64,000 nucleotides of DNA. Source: DATBGZ01 sp963803115 (GTDB taxonomy: Bacteria; Actinomycetota; Actinomycetes; Mycobacteriales; Micromonosporaceae). The notes beneath the pieces are model-generated. The model searched no databases, was not told where the DNA came from, and was given only the letters and a program-made list of their open reading frames with translations. Below are positions 17,785-26,370 of this stretch, piece after piece. Location: assembly GCA_963803115.1 (NCBI GenBank), contig CAWDLN010000018.1:372001-436000 (forward strand), given 5' to 3'. Position numbers and translations under genes: made by a program. The first letter of the stretch is position 1, and the number at the start of each line of letters is the position of its first letter.

Positions 17785-18222
17785 TCATTCCTTGCGGTAG
17801 AGAGGGGCGCCGGTGCCGGTCTCTACGAATGACTTGAGGCTGCCCATCAATTGGCCCCAGGTCATTGCCGACATGGGTAGCGGCCCTTCGTCGGTTGCCC
17901 AGCCGTCATGGTTGAAATGCACCGTGGTGCCGGTGCCGTCAGGCTTGGGGGTCAGGGTCCAGATGATCTGGGTGCCGACCCAGTGCGGCGGGAACTCCCC
18001 GACGGACGACCACCGCACGCTCTGCTCGTCGACTTGGTCGACCCGGAGTTCAAACGGCATAGGTGCCCGTCCGGGGAACCCGACGGTCATCTGCGATCCT
18101 GTGCCGCCGGGTGCGGTGACCTCCTCGGTCCACCAACCTGCGATGCCGCGCTGCGTGTTCAGCGCCTCGACGATCTCCTTCGGGCTCGCGTCGATGTCGA
18201 GCTCAAAGACGATCCGGGCCAT
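17785..18222 (-). CDS. SRPBCC/AHSA1-like protein
   Basis: A 145-residue protein starting MARIVFELDIDASPKEIVEA. AHSA1-type features are the tryptophan pair GIAGWWTEEV, GSQMTVGFPGRAPMPFELRV, SVRWSSVGEFPPHWVGTQII and the C-terminal TWGQLMGSLKSFVETGTGAP. It is a hydrophobic-pocket protein of unknown ligand. It is divergent from the arsR-AHSA1 operon. The 9-bp-arm palindrome at 18286-18309 lies in the shared gap, so all three genes may belong to one ArsR-controlled unit. Confidence 0.86.
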   Translation of the reverse strand: MARIVFELDIDASPKEIVEALNTQRGIAGWWTEEVTAPGGTGSQMTVGFPGRAPMPFELRVDQVDEQSVRWSSVGEFPPHWVGTQIIWTLTPKPDGTGTTVHFNHDGWATDEGPLPMSAMTWGQLMGSLKSFVETGTGAPLYRKE

Positions 18223-18285
18223 TGCATTCTCCGTTCTCCGTGGTCGCGTCGGGGAGCACGACGCGGGAATGTCGTTAGTTGATTC

Positions 18286-18309
18286 TTACGTTAGCAGACA
18301 CTAACGTAA
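18286..18309. promoter_or_regulatory. candidate ArsR operator
   Basis: TTACGTTAG (18286-18294) and CTAACGTAA (18301-18309) form a perfect 9-bp inverted repeat with a 6-bp spacer, ending 5 bp before the arsR GTG at 18315. An AT-containing palindrome at a divergent ArsR promoter is the expected form of its operator. Confidence 0.75.
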
Positions 18310-18314
18310 TCTGC

Positions 18315-18644
18315 GTGGACGCGCAAATCAAGGCACTCGCCGAGCCCCGCCGGCGTCAGATCCTCGAGCTGGTCCGGGATCAGGAGCTGGCGGCGGGGGC
18401 GATTGCCGCACACTTCGAGGTGACCCGGCCGGCGATATCGCAACACCTGACCGTGCTCAAGGAAGCGTCGCTGATCACCGAGCGTCGTGACGGGGCACGC
18501 CGGCTCTACCGTGTCGACCCGACCGGGCTGCTCGCCCTAAAACAATTCGTCGACGCCTTCTGGGGTAGCGGCCTCAAAAGGCTCAAGGCCGAAGCGGAGA
18601 CGGAAGCAAGCGCGGGCAAGCGCCGACCGGGGAAGGGACGTTGA
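18315..18644 (+). CDS. ArsR-family transcriptional regulator
   Basis: A 109-residue protein starting at GTG 18315 (VDAQIKALAEPRRRQILELV). A winged helix-turn-helix is evident: ELAAGAIAAHFEVTRPAISQ, HLTVLKEASLITERRDGARR and LYRVDPTGLLALKQFVDAFW. There are no metal-binding cysteines; this is the ArsR subgroup that travels with AHSA1-domain proteins. It overlaps the following SRPBCC gene by 4 bp. The start was chosen because homology begins here and the palindromic operator lies just before it. Confidence 0.9.
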   Translation: MDAQIKALAEPRRRQILELVRDQELAAGAIAAHFEVTRPAISQHLTVLKEASLITERRDGARRLYRVDPTGLLALKQFVDAFWGSGLKRLKAEAETEASAGKRRPGKGR

Positions 18645-19069
18645 CTGTGGCGATCATCGAGGACCGCATCGAGCAGCAAATCCACATCGCAGCGCCACCC
18701 GAGGTCGTTTTCAGCTACTTCACCGATCCCGCCAAGCACCCACGCTGGATGGGCCAGCGGGCCACGCTCGACGCCCGACCCGGCGGCCTCTACCGCTGCG
18801 AGGTCAACGACGCCCACACAGTCATCGGCGAGTACGTGCTCGTCGAGCCGCACAGCAGGCTCGTGTTCACGTGGGGTTTCGTAGGAAACGACACGGTCCC
18901 GCCGGGCAGTAGCACAGTCAGCGTCACCCTGACGCGAACTCCGGACGGGACCCACCTGCACCTCGTCCACACGGGGTTGCCGCATCCGGCTCTCGGCGGC
19001 CACGAGGAGGGCTGGCGGGGATACTTGGCCCAGCTCGCCGTCGCAGTACAGCCACCTTCGCGATCTTGA
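18641..19069 (+). CDS. SRPBCC/AHSA1 protein paired with ArsR
   Basis: A 142-residue protein starting at TTG 18641, overlapping the arsR stop. It has typical AHSA1 segments: IEQQIHIAAPPEVVFSYFTD, PAKHPRWMGQRATLDARPGG, YVLVEPHSRLVFTWGFVGND, VSVTLTRTPDGTHLHLVHTG and HEEGWRGYLAQLAVAV. The ArsR-AHSA1 pair is a common actinobacterial two-gene module whose ligand is generally unknown. The last few residues (QPPSRS) depart from the usual ending, so the 3' end may be slightly truncated where the unassigned stretch before the integrase begins. Confidence 0.87.
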   Translation: MTVAIIEDRIEQQIHIAAPPEVVFSYFTDPAKHPRWMGQRATLDARPGGLYRCEVNDAHTVIGEYVLVEPHSRLVFTWGFVGNDTVPPGSSTVSVTLTRTPDGTHLHLVHTGLPHPALGGHEEGWRGYLAQLAVAVQPPSRS

Positions 19070-19493
19070 GTTGCAGCCGATCGACAGCGCGTTCCGCCTC
19101 CCAACGGCGACCCGCCCCGGCCCCCGTCTGCTGCCCAACCAGCCCGGCGAATCCGGCCCAGTCGACGATTGGATCGCCCACACGGATGCTGCGTCGCACA
19201 CCGACGATCAATCCGGGTGGCGGTCCTCGACCAGATCCACGTCGTGCGGTAGCCACGGCTGGCCGGCGAAATCGGACATCGGAAATGGAGTCCCTTCCGG
19301 CCGACGGCTGAGTATCGCGCCGAGCTGGCCAAAAGCACCCGCAACGTCGCTCGTAGCATCCTGGAAACCGCGGCAAGCCGGCCTGGTGGCGATGGGGTCG
19401 ATTGTCCCGCCAGGGCCAAAGGCGTTTCTTCGCGCGTGTCGCCTGGCAAGGCGCCTGCCCTGTATTGCGGCTACACAGCGCAATTAGGTTCCC
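19070..19493. other. unassigned stretch between AHSA1 gene and integrase
   Basis: About 420 bp. Both strands contain open frames (for example a leftward frame with GQLGAILSRRPEGTPFPMSDF), but none matches a family I recognise or has a convincing start. It may hold a decayed gene. Confidence 0.45.
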
Positions 19494-20879
19494 TCAGCCA
19501 CTCCGACGGCGGATCTTGGTAAACGCGTCGACTGCAGCGTCGTCTGCTTCCGGGAGGCTGTGTAGGTATTTCTGGGTCGTCACGATGCTGCCGTGCCCGA
19601 GACGATCCTTCACCGCCTGAAGGTCGGCCCCGCCGGCGAGAAGCCACGACGCGTGGGCATGCCGGAGGTCGTACACGCGAACACCGCCATCCAGTTCCGC
19701 TGCCGCGAGCGCCGGCAGCCAGATGTTCTCCCGGAACCATGACCGAGGAATGTGTCCGTCCGTAGTGACGGTCCGCGGCTGGCGAGGCTCATCCTTGCCG
19801 TTCGCTCGGCGCTGTGCACGGTAGATCGCGAAGGCGTCCCGGCAATGCTGGCACCGGCATCGCCCAGCGACGTAGGCCGTCGTCGTGCCATGCGCGTGCC
19901 GGCGCCCCGTGTCGTTGGGCGCGGTCAACCCGAGGTCCACGGGTTCCGGCACGATGCACAAGCGCGGCCTCCTCCGGTCGGCGGAGTTGCTCATGGCGAA
20001 GAGGAGGTCGTCGGGACCGAGACTGTTGGCCTTGACGTGGGCGTCGATCTTGTCGATGATCTCCTGGCCAAGGCGCAACTGTCGGTGCTCCTCGTCCTTG
20101 GGGTACTCCTTGACCACGAAGCGCTGCCCGTTGACCTGGAATCGCCTTGTCAGCTCAACGACGACCCGCGAGACGGTGAGTGTCCTGGTCCTGCGGTTCA
20201 GATCCCTGAGGCGAAGCTCGGTGAGTTCACCCCAGCGTAGCCCGCTCTCGATGTCCGTCTCCACCAGCAGGCGCATGGCGTCGTCGGGCAGGGCTGCGTA
20301 CAGGTTGTCGAACTGTTCGGGTGTGATGATCTGCCGGACCTTCTTCGCAACTGCGGGTGTCTTGACGCCCTTGCAGGGGTGGAGATAGACGACCTGGTCG
20401 TTGAGAGCAGTCGTGAAGATGGCACTCAGGATGACCATGCAGTACTCGATCACCGCCGCGCTGTTCTTGATCGCGGCACGCTGGCCATTGCGGCGCGGAG
20501 CCAACTCCACCGTGCCCTTCTGAAACCTCACCACCCACTCGCGCACGTGGTACGGGAGGATCTCGATCATCCTCATCGGCCCGAAGGTCGGCAGGATGAC
20601 TCGCTCGAGGTAGAGCACGTAGTTCTCCCGCGTGCGAAGTTCCATGACGTGGTTGGGGAGCCATTCGTCGCGCACGTACCGCTCGAGCGTCTGGCGGCCA
20701 CGTCGCGGATCACCGACCCGCCCTTCTGCAAGCTTGACTTCGGCGTGCTGCCACGCGCGGTCGGCGTGCTTCTTGTTCGAGAAGGACCCGGCCGAGCGTT
20801 GCCTGCCCCGGAGGTCTCGGTAGAGGGCGACGTAGCGGTTTCTGCCCTTGCTATCTACGCGCCGCCTGCTGAAGCCCAT
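19494..20879 (-). CDS. int: tyrosine recombinase/integrase of the tRNA-Ala island
   Basis: A 461-residue phage-type integrase. The N-terminal arm-binding region starts MGFSRRRVDSKGRNRYVALY, and the core-binding domain contains LERYVRDEWLPNHVMELRTR. Catalytic residues: Arg in ESGLRWGELTELRL; YDLRHAHASWLL, where the first box residue is Tyr instead of the usual His; His in DRLGHGSIVTT; and nucleophile Tyr in TTQKYLHSL. Between the first Arg and box II sits an unusual insert, HGTTTAYVAGRCRCQHCRDA, with a C-x-C-x-x-C cluster that may bind metal or DNA. It lies 150 bp from attR and reads into the island. It is intact, so integration activity is plausible; no excisionase was seen. Confidence 0.93.
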   Translation of the reverse strand: MGFSRRRVDSKGRNRYVALYRDLRGRQRSAGSFSNKKHADRAWQHAEVKLAEGRVGDPRRGRQTLERYVRDEWLPNHVMELRTRENYVLYLERVILPTFGPMRMIEILPYHVREWVVRFQKGTVELAPRRNGQRAAIKNSAAVIEYCMVILSAIFTTALNDQVVYLHPCKGVKTPAVAKKVRQIITPEQFDNLYAALPDDAMRLLVETDIESGLRWGELTELRLRDLNRRTRTLTVSRVVVELTRRFQVNGQRFVVKEYPKDEEHRQLRLGQEIIDKIDAHVKANSLGPDDLLFAMSNSADRRRPRLCIVPEPVDLGLTAPNDTGRRHAHGTTTAYVAGRCRCQHCRDAFAIYRAQRRANGKDEPRQPRTVTTDGHIPRSWFRENIWLPALAAAELDGGVRVYDLRHAHASWLLAGGADLQAVKDRLGHGSIVTTQKYLHSLPEADDAAVDAFTKIRRRSG

Positions 20880-20899
20880 GGATCCGCCTCCAAGATCAT

Positions 20900-20920
20900 G
20901 TCATCAAGATGTCATCGGCG
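20900..20920. other. putative integrase arm sites (right)
   Basis: GTCATCAAGATGTCATCG: two GTCATC half-sites 11 bp apart, starting 21 bp upstream of the integrase start codon. It differs at one position from the block at 4558-4575 at the other end of the island. Confidence 0.5.
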
Positions 20921-21029
20921 AGGCCGCAGCAGGTATCAGCAGCAATCACTCAGCAACACGAATTCAGGCCTCTGACCTGCATCTTAGCCGACGTGATACG
21001 TTCCGGTCGATGTCATCAACGGACGGCCA

Positions 21030-21077
21030 ACCTCGTTCGCATCGAGGGGGTCAGGGGTTCAAATCCCCTGAGCTCCA
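21030..21077. other. attR: displaced tRNA-Ala 3' half
   Basis: The first 31 bases are identical to 4449-4479. The remainder (aaatcccctgagctcca) differs from the functional tRNA at a few positions but still pairs as a T-arm and acceptor end. There is no 5' tRNA half here, so it is the non-functional product of integration. Confidence 0.88.
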
Positions 21078-21097
21078 CTGAAGAAATCCAAGGTAGA

Positions 21098-21129
21098 TGC
21101 CGCGATCATCCAGTTCGATGATCGCGGCA
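21098..21129. terminator. hairpin downstream of attR
   Basis: TGCCGCGATCATC (21098-21110) and GATGATCGCGGCA (21117-21129) form a perfect 13-bp inverted repeat with a 6-nt loop. It lies 20 bp after the tRNA half-site and is followed by TGATCATTTG. It is probably the original chromosomal terminator of tRNA-Ala. Confidence 0.65.
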
Positions 21130-21221
21130 CTGATCATTTGACCGTGTTGACCGTGGGACTCGCCACAGATCGCGTGGTATCCACGACCATACGTTGACAG
21201 CACGAAGTGCGCGGCGCCCAA

Positions 21222-21296
21222 TGTCCTGTCTCAAATGATCTTAGGCAGTCTCAATCTTGTTGAGGCATCGCGGCGGTTCGTCTCATCTATCTGAGG
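21222..21296. repeat. left end of the Tn7-like element with repeated transposase sites
   Basis: After the TGT terminus there are three similar direct repeats: GTCTCAAATGATCTTAGG (21228-21245), GTCTCAATCTTGTTGAGG (21248-21265) and GTCTCATCTATCTGAGG (21280-21296). Multiple internal TnsB-type binding sites are a standard feature of Tn7-family ends. Confidence 0.7.
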
Positions 21297-21300
21297 TGCC

Positions 21301-21341
21301 GGGCATTAACGTTATGCCCTGCTAATTACATCTATGTAATT
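21301..21341. promoter_or_regulatory. two adjacent AT-rich palindromes before tnsA
   Basis: GGGCAT-taacgtt-ATGCCC (21301-21319) and AATTACAT-ct-ATGTAATT (21324-21341). Both lie between the last left-end repeat and the tnsA start at 21358, where the tns promoter should be. They may be operators for a regulator of transposition. Confidence 0.5.
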
Positions 21342-21357
21342 CCGGCGTGGGTTTGAG

Positions 21358-22106
21358 ATGACTGCTGCCCTTGCCGTTGCGCCGCCATGTAGCGACGCGT
21401 TGGAGTTGGGTTTCGTCGATGACGACGGTAAGGCTTGCCGCGAGCCGTTGGCGACCTGTTGGGGCAGGTCGTTCGAGTCCGCTGCGGCGGTGCGCCGGTT
21501 CTCATCGTACAAGGGTCAGAGCAACTTTCCTGGGCTGTGGTGGTCGGCGACTACGGGCGATCACGTCGGGTTCGAGTCGTGGCTGGAACGCGATCACGCG
21601 ATGATGCTCGACTTCGACGCCGAGGTGGTCGGTTTCGCGTCGCAGCCGTTCTGGCTGCACTGGCGGTCTGGTATGGACTGTCGGCGGCATGCGCCGGACT
21701 TCCTCGCCCGCTTGGCGGATGGCACGGGCGTGGTGGTGGATGTGCGGGCTGATGACAATGTGGACCCTGACGCAGCAGCAGCTTTCTCTGCCACAGCCGA
21801 GGCGTGCAAGTCCGTGGGTTGGCGCTACGGCGGGTTGGCGCCCTGGACCCAGTGTTCGCGGCTAATGTGCGGTGGCTGTCGGGCTACCGGCATCCTCGTT
21901 GCCTTAATACGGGTTGGACCGCGCGACTGCACGAGGTGTTCGCGACGCCTGGGCCGTTGCTGGCGGGCGCGACCAGGGTGGGTGACCCGGTCGGGGTGCT
22001 TCCGGTGCTGTTTCACCTGTTGTGGCGTGGCGGGCTGGTCGCGGACCTGACCGCGACTGTCCTGAGTGGATCGTCGATGGTGGTGTCGGCGAGGGACACC
22101 GGGTGA
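21358..22106 (+). pseudogene. tnsA: TnsA-like heteromeric transposase endonuclease subunit, frameshifted
   Basis: It begins MTAALAVAPPCSDALELGFV. The nuclease core reads GFESWLERDHAMMLDFDAEV, with the acidic residue in ESxLERD, followed by RRHAPDFLARLADGTGVVVD and VRADD, i.e. the E...PDF...V-D-V-R arrangement of actinobacterial TnsA-like endonucleases. After GWRYGG (about 21835) the coding sense moves to the -1 frame. It continues ALDPVFAANVRWLSGYRHPR to the stop at 22106, which overlaps the next start (GTGA). The subunit would cut the 5' ends of the transposon. The lesion is consistent with loss of one base; programmed slippage at the GGCGGGTTGG run cannot be excluded. Confidence 0.82.
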
Positions 22107-24179
22107 GCGTGTCCCGTCCGGGCGGGTTCGGAGTCGGCGATGAGATCCGTCTTGCCGGCGCCACATACGTGGTGACCGCCGTGTCGGCTTAGGGTGTCTT
22201 GCTGCAGGACGTGACCGGGCGAATTTCGCTGGTTCCAGTGGGTCGGCTGCTGGCCGATGCGAGCTTCTCACTGGTCAGTACGAGGAAACGCGTGCCGCTG
22301 CCGCCGGCGGGCATGCTTGACGGTCTGCCGGATGAGGTGGTCGAGCGGGCGACGTGGTGGGAGCGGCACATCGTGGAGCTACTCACCGGGCTTCCGCCGC
22401 AGGCCGCATCTGGATCGGTCGGTGACCCGGTCTACGACCCGGGTAGCCGGTCGCTGCGCCAGCGGGAGATGGCTAAGGTCGCCGAGTTGGAGCGCGCCGG
22501 TTGCCCGGTCGCGTTCAGCACGGTGCAGCGGCTGCGCCGTGCCTACGAGGCCGAAGGGCTATGGGTTTGGTGGATCGCCGTTACACCGCTGCGGTCTCGC
22601 CGACCGGGCGGGTCGACGCCGGCGTCGTGGATGCGGTGCGCCAAGCCGTGGCGGAGGAGACGAACCAGTCCACGGGAACGGTTGGCCGGCTACGTCGCCG
22701 GGTGGAGCAGATTTTGACCACGCGGCACGGGGCGCAGGCGCCGCCGATGCCGTCGCGGGCGACGTTCTACCGGCTGGTTGAGCGCTTGTCTGCGGGCCGG
22801 CACACGTTCGGTTCGGCTCGTACTCGCCGATCGTTGGCCAACAGCCAGACGGGCCATTCGGCACCGTCACAGTGGCCCGGCCCGGCGAGTGGGTACAGAT
22901 CGACTCCACGCCGCTGGACGTGCGGGTCGTGTTGGACAACGGGATCGTGGACCGGGTCGAGCTGACTGGGATGGTTGATGCGGCGACCCGCACGATCCCG
23001 GCCGTGGTGCTGCGCCCGACCACCAAAGCGGTGGACGCGGCGCTGTTGCTGGCCCGGGCGTTGACGCCGGAGCCGATGCGGCCCGGATGGTCCGATGCGC
23101 TGCGCATGTCCCGTTCGGTGCTTCCGCACCGGCGGCTGCTCGACCTGGACGAGCGGTTGGAGCACGCCGCAGCCAAGCCTGTACTGGTCCCGGAAACGAT
23201 CGTTTGCGATCACGGCAAGGCGTACCTGTCGCAGGCGTTCCGGTCGGCCTGCCGGGCCATCGGCATCACGGTGCAGCCCACTCACCCTGATGCCCCGTTC
23301 GAGAAGGGAGCGGTGGAGCGCACCCTGGGGTCGGTTGGCACCCTGTTCGCCCAGTACGTTGCCGGCTATGTCGGCTCCAGTGTGGAACGACGCGGCCGCA
23401 ACGCTGAGGCCGACGCGGTGTGGTCCATGGTGGAGTTGCAGGCCCTGCTGGACGAGTGGATCGTCGCGGTCTGGCAGAACCGTCCCCACGATGGGCTTCG
23501 CCACGCCTTAACCCCGGGCAAGGCGTTGACCCCGAACGAGCAGTACGCCGCGCTGGTCGAGGCCACCGGGTACGTGCCGGTGGCGTTGTCCGCCAACGAC
23601 TATGTCGAGCTGTTGCCAGCGACCTGGCGAGTTATCAACTCCTACGGCATAAAGATCAACAATAGGGTCTATGACGATAAGGCGCTCAACCCCTACCGGC
23701 GCCAGCACTCCGGTGTCGCTGTCCGCAAAGGACTGTGGGAGGTGCATTACGACCCGTACGACGTATCCCGAGTCTGGGTGCGCAACCACCACGACGGTGG
23801 CTGGCTCAGCGTGGCGTGGACTCATCTGCGCAGCGCGCCGGTGCCGTTCGGGGAGATGGCTTGGGACCATGCCCGCAAGCTGCTGGCCGACCGGGGCGGC
23901 GACCCGGCCACCGAGGCCGAGATCGCCCAGGCTGCGGCGAAGCTGTTGGACAGAGCTGAACGAGGTCCCGCCGGAGGCGACCGACAGTCCATAAAGGATC
24001 GCAAGGTCGCTGGTCGCACCCGCGCCACCGCCGGGCCGGCCGGCCCGCGCCCGGCACCACCGCCGAGCGAGCCAGGCGACGAGCCCGACTACGACGGCGA
24101 CGGCGGCGAGCAGCAGCTTGCCGAGGTCATCCCTCTGGGTGTGTTTGACGCACGTGAGGAGGCGCGGACGTGGTGGTAG
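22103..24179 (+). pseudogene. tnsB: TnsB/TniA-like DDE transposase, interrupted
   Basis: From GTG 22103 the frame reads VSVSRPGGFGVGDEIRLAGA and meets TAG at 22190-22192, then continues GVLLQDVTGRISLVPVGRLL. One-base shifts occur near 22570 (after AYEAEGLW) and near 22850 (after RRSLAN). The remaining 430 residues are open and hold a complete rve catalytic domain: first Asp in WVQIDSTPLD, second Asp in ETIVCDHGKAYLS, and Glu in PFEKGAVERTLGSV. The Mu/TnsB-type C-terminal beta domain follows (INNRVYDDKALNPYRRQHSG; VHYDPYDVSRVWVRNH). The transposase joins 3' ends to target DNA. The intact catalytic half and broken N-terminal half imply recent inactivation. Confidence 0.87.
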
Positions 24180-25189
24180 ATGCCGGCGGGCAAGGCGGAC
24201 CAGCGGCGGGATCCGACCACGACGTTGACCGGCTGGCGGCGGTTCGTGGAGGCGGACCCGGCCACGTTCGAGCTGCTCGACGCCCCTGCCTGGGCCGGGC
24301 TGGCCGACGATGAGCGGGCCGGATACGACGAGGCCCGGTGCCGCTACCACTCCGAGCTGGTCGTGGTGTCGACCTCGATCGTGCGGCAGGTATGCCACCA
24401 GGGCCGGCTGTTGACACTGCTCAACCAGCGCGAGATCAGCGCCCGGCGTGGCCTGATCGTGTCCGGCGAATGGACTACCGGAAAGTCCACTGCGATCAAA
24501 CAGCTGGGCCGCACCCACGAGCTACGTGTGCGCGCCCGCTACCCGGGCGCCGACCGGATCCCGGTCGTCTATGTGACCACACCGCCCAAAGGGTCGCCGC
24601 GCAAGCTGGCGATGGAGTTCGCCCGATTCCTCGGCCTGCCCGTGGTCACCCGCCGGGACAACACCACCGACATCGCCGAGTCCGTGTGCCACGTCATGAT
24701 CGACGCCCAGGTCGACCTGGTCCTCGTGGACGAGATCCACAACCTGAATCTGGCCACCCTCGCCGGGGAAGACCTGTCCGACCACCTGAAGTACTTCACC
24801 GAGCACCTGCCCGCCACATTCGTCTACGCCGGCATCAACGTCGAACGATCCGGCCTGTTCACCGGCGTGCGTGGCAAGCAGATGGCCGGCCGGTGCACCC
24901 TGATCCGCACCGCCGCGTTTCCCTACAACGCCGAGTGGCAGGCGCTGGTGGCCACCCTGGAGGACACGCTGCGGCTGCACGCCACCAGGCCGGCACCCTG
25001 GTGCGGTTGGCCAAGTACCTGCACCAGCGCACCGGCGGGATGATCGGTAGCCTTTCGCATCTGGTCCGGGCGGCGGCGATCAGCGCGATCCTCGATGGTG
25101 GCGAGGCCATCACCCGCAGCCTGCTCGACACCGTCATGCTGGACTGGGCCGCCGAGTCGGCCACCACCGGCCGCCGCGCCGCCGGATGA
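24180..25189 (+). pseudogene. tnsC: TnsC/TniB-like AAA+ ATPase, frameshifted near the C-terminus
   Basis: It starts at ATG 24180 directly after the tnsB stop. The Walker A motif is in LIVSGEWTTGKSTAIKQLGR and Walker B in QVDLVLVDEIHNL. The region TTPPKGSPRKLAMEFARFLG and the arginine-containing GVRGKQMAGRCTLIRT follow TnsC/TniB proteins. After EDTLRLHATR (about 24988) the correct continuation, QAGTLVRLAKYLHQRTGGMI and GSLSHLVRAAAISAILDGGE, is in another frame and ends at 25189. TnsC couples target selection by TniQ to the transposase. One base change separates it from an intact gene of 336 residues. Confidence 0.87.
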
Positions 25190-25199
25190 ACGGCCCACG

Positions 25200-26261
25200 G
25201 TGGCCTGCCTGCCGCGACCGCTGCCGCGACCGCTGCCGCGCACCGTCGCCCCGCTCCAGCATGAGACCCACGCCTCGTACGTGGGCCGGCTCGCGGCCGC
25301 CAACCGGGCCAGCGTGGACGACCTCGACGAACTGGCCGGGCTCGAGGACGAAGATCCCGATTGCCTTGACCGGCTTGCTGCCCTCAGCCGGCAACCCGCC
25401 TTCACGCTGTTGTGCGCGTTGCCCGAACTGCGCCACCATCCCGACATCGACACCAGCGCGCTTCGCGCGGCACCGTGCCCCACCCCGCAGATCTTCATCA
25501 ACGACATTCGTCCCGCCTGCCGACGTTGCGCCGCAGCAGCCCGCATCTCACCAGGCGCGGTCCAGGTCTGGGCCAGCCACGACACCAACGTTTGCCTTCG
25601 GCATCGGATCTGGATCGGCGAAGGCAACGACCACCCGCAGCAGCAGGTCGACCTGCGCCCGCATCCTGACATCGTCCGCGCTCAAGTACGCCATCGTCGC
25701 CTGATCCGCCGCTACGGCCGAGCCGGAATACGTGCCGCCTACACAGCCGCGTGCAGCACCTGGTTCGATCTGACCCAAACAGGCGGCTACACCCGTCAAC
25801 GCGACCGCGGGATCAACCGCCATCTGTCCACACAGGACGATTTGACGATCGACGCGCGGCAGGCCATCAACCACGCCGCCACCTACCCAGAAGCCGTCGC
25901 GCTCACCGCTATCCTGGCCAGTCCGTACTGGAGATCCGTCCTGACCAGCCGCCGGCCAGCCGACGACAACCGCTTTCACGACGAACTACGCCGCCGCGTC
26001 ACCCCCCGATCACCACGGCAACGGCCCACCCCGATTCCTGTTCTGGCTGCGCCGATCACTCGACCGGGCAGACCTGCAGGACGACTGCCAGCCACCGCCA
26101 TGGATGGCGAGATAGCCTTTGGCGCCAAGCCCGACCCACGCATCTTCCAGGCCGCGGTCCGTCGCTGCGGCATGTCCACCGGCCAACGCGGATGGTCGAT
26201 ATCGCCACGGACACGGCCCAGACTTCTTCACGGGATCACCGCCGCACCAGATCGCCGGTGA
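25200..26261 (+). CDS. tniQ: TniQ-family target-selection protein
   Basis: About 353 residues from GTG 25200 (VACLPRPLPRPLPRTVAPLQ). The TniQ N-terminal part reads HETHASYVGRLAAANRASVD. A zinc-ribbon-like part follows, RPACRRCAAAARISPGAVQV and CLRHRIWIGE (C-x-x-C...C-x-x-H). The C-terminal region is helical and Arg-rich with no separate DNA-binding domain that I can recognise. An ATG at 25186, overlapping the tnsC stop, is an alternative start in a different frame, so the N-terminus is uncertain. TniQ/TnsD proteins choose the target site, and a second degraded copy lies at 30240-30720. A length of 353 residues is short for TnsD but normal for stand-alone TniQ. Confidence 0.82.
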   Translation: MACLPRPLPRPLPRTVAPLQHETHASYVGRLAAANRASVDDLDELAGLEDEDPDCLDRLAALSRQPAFTLLCALPELRHHPDIDTSALRAAPCPTPQIFINDIRPACRRCAAAARISPGAVQVWASHDTNVCLRHRIWIGEGNDHPQQQVDLRPHPDIVRAQVRHRRLIRRYGRAGIRAAYTAACSTWFDLTQTGGYTRQRDRGINRHLSTQDDLTIDARQAINHAATYPEAVALTAILASPYWRSVLTSRRPADDNRFHDELRRRVTPRSPRQRPTPIPVLAAPITRPGRPAGRLPATAMDGEIAFGAKPDPRIFQAAVRRCGMSTGQRGWSISPRTRPRLLHGITAAPDRR

Positions 26262-26370
26262 GCAATTGTCAATCGGAGGATGGTGCTTGTCGCGTGCGGT
26301 GGCTGATCTTGGTGGTGTTCGCGGCGAGTTGCTGGGCAGGCCTGCGTCGGGGGTGGTGCAGACTGGGCCG

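Noticed and set aside
19208..19483. Leftward open frame before the integrase
   Set aside because: Some protein-like segments, but no family and no start that could be defended; kept only as unassigned sequence.
21030..21077. A second functional tRNA-Ala
   Set aside because: The 5' half is absent; it is the 3' duplicate left by integration.
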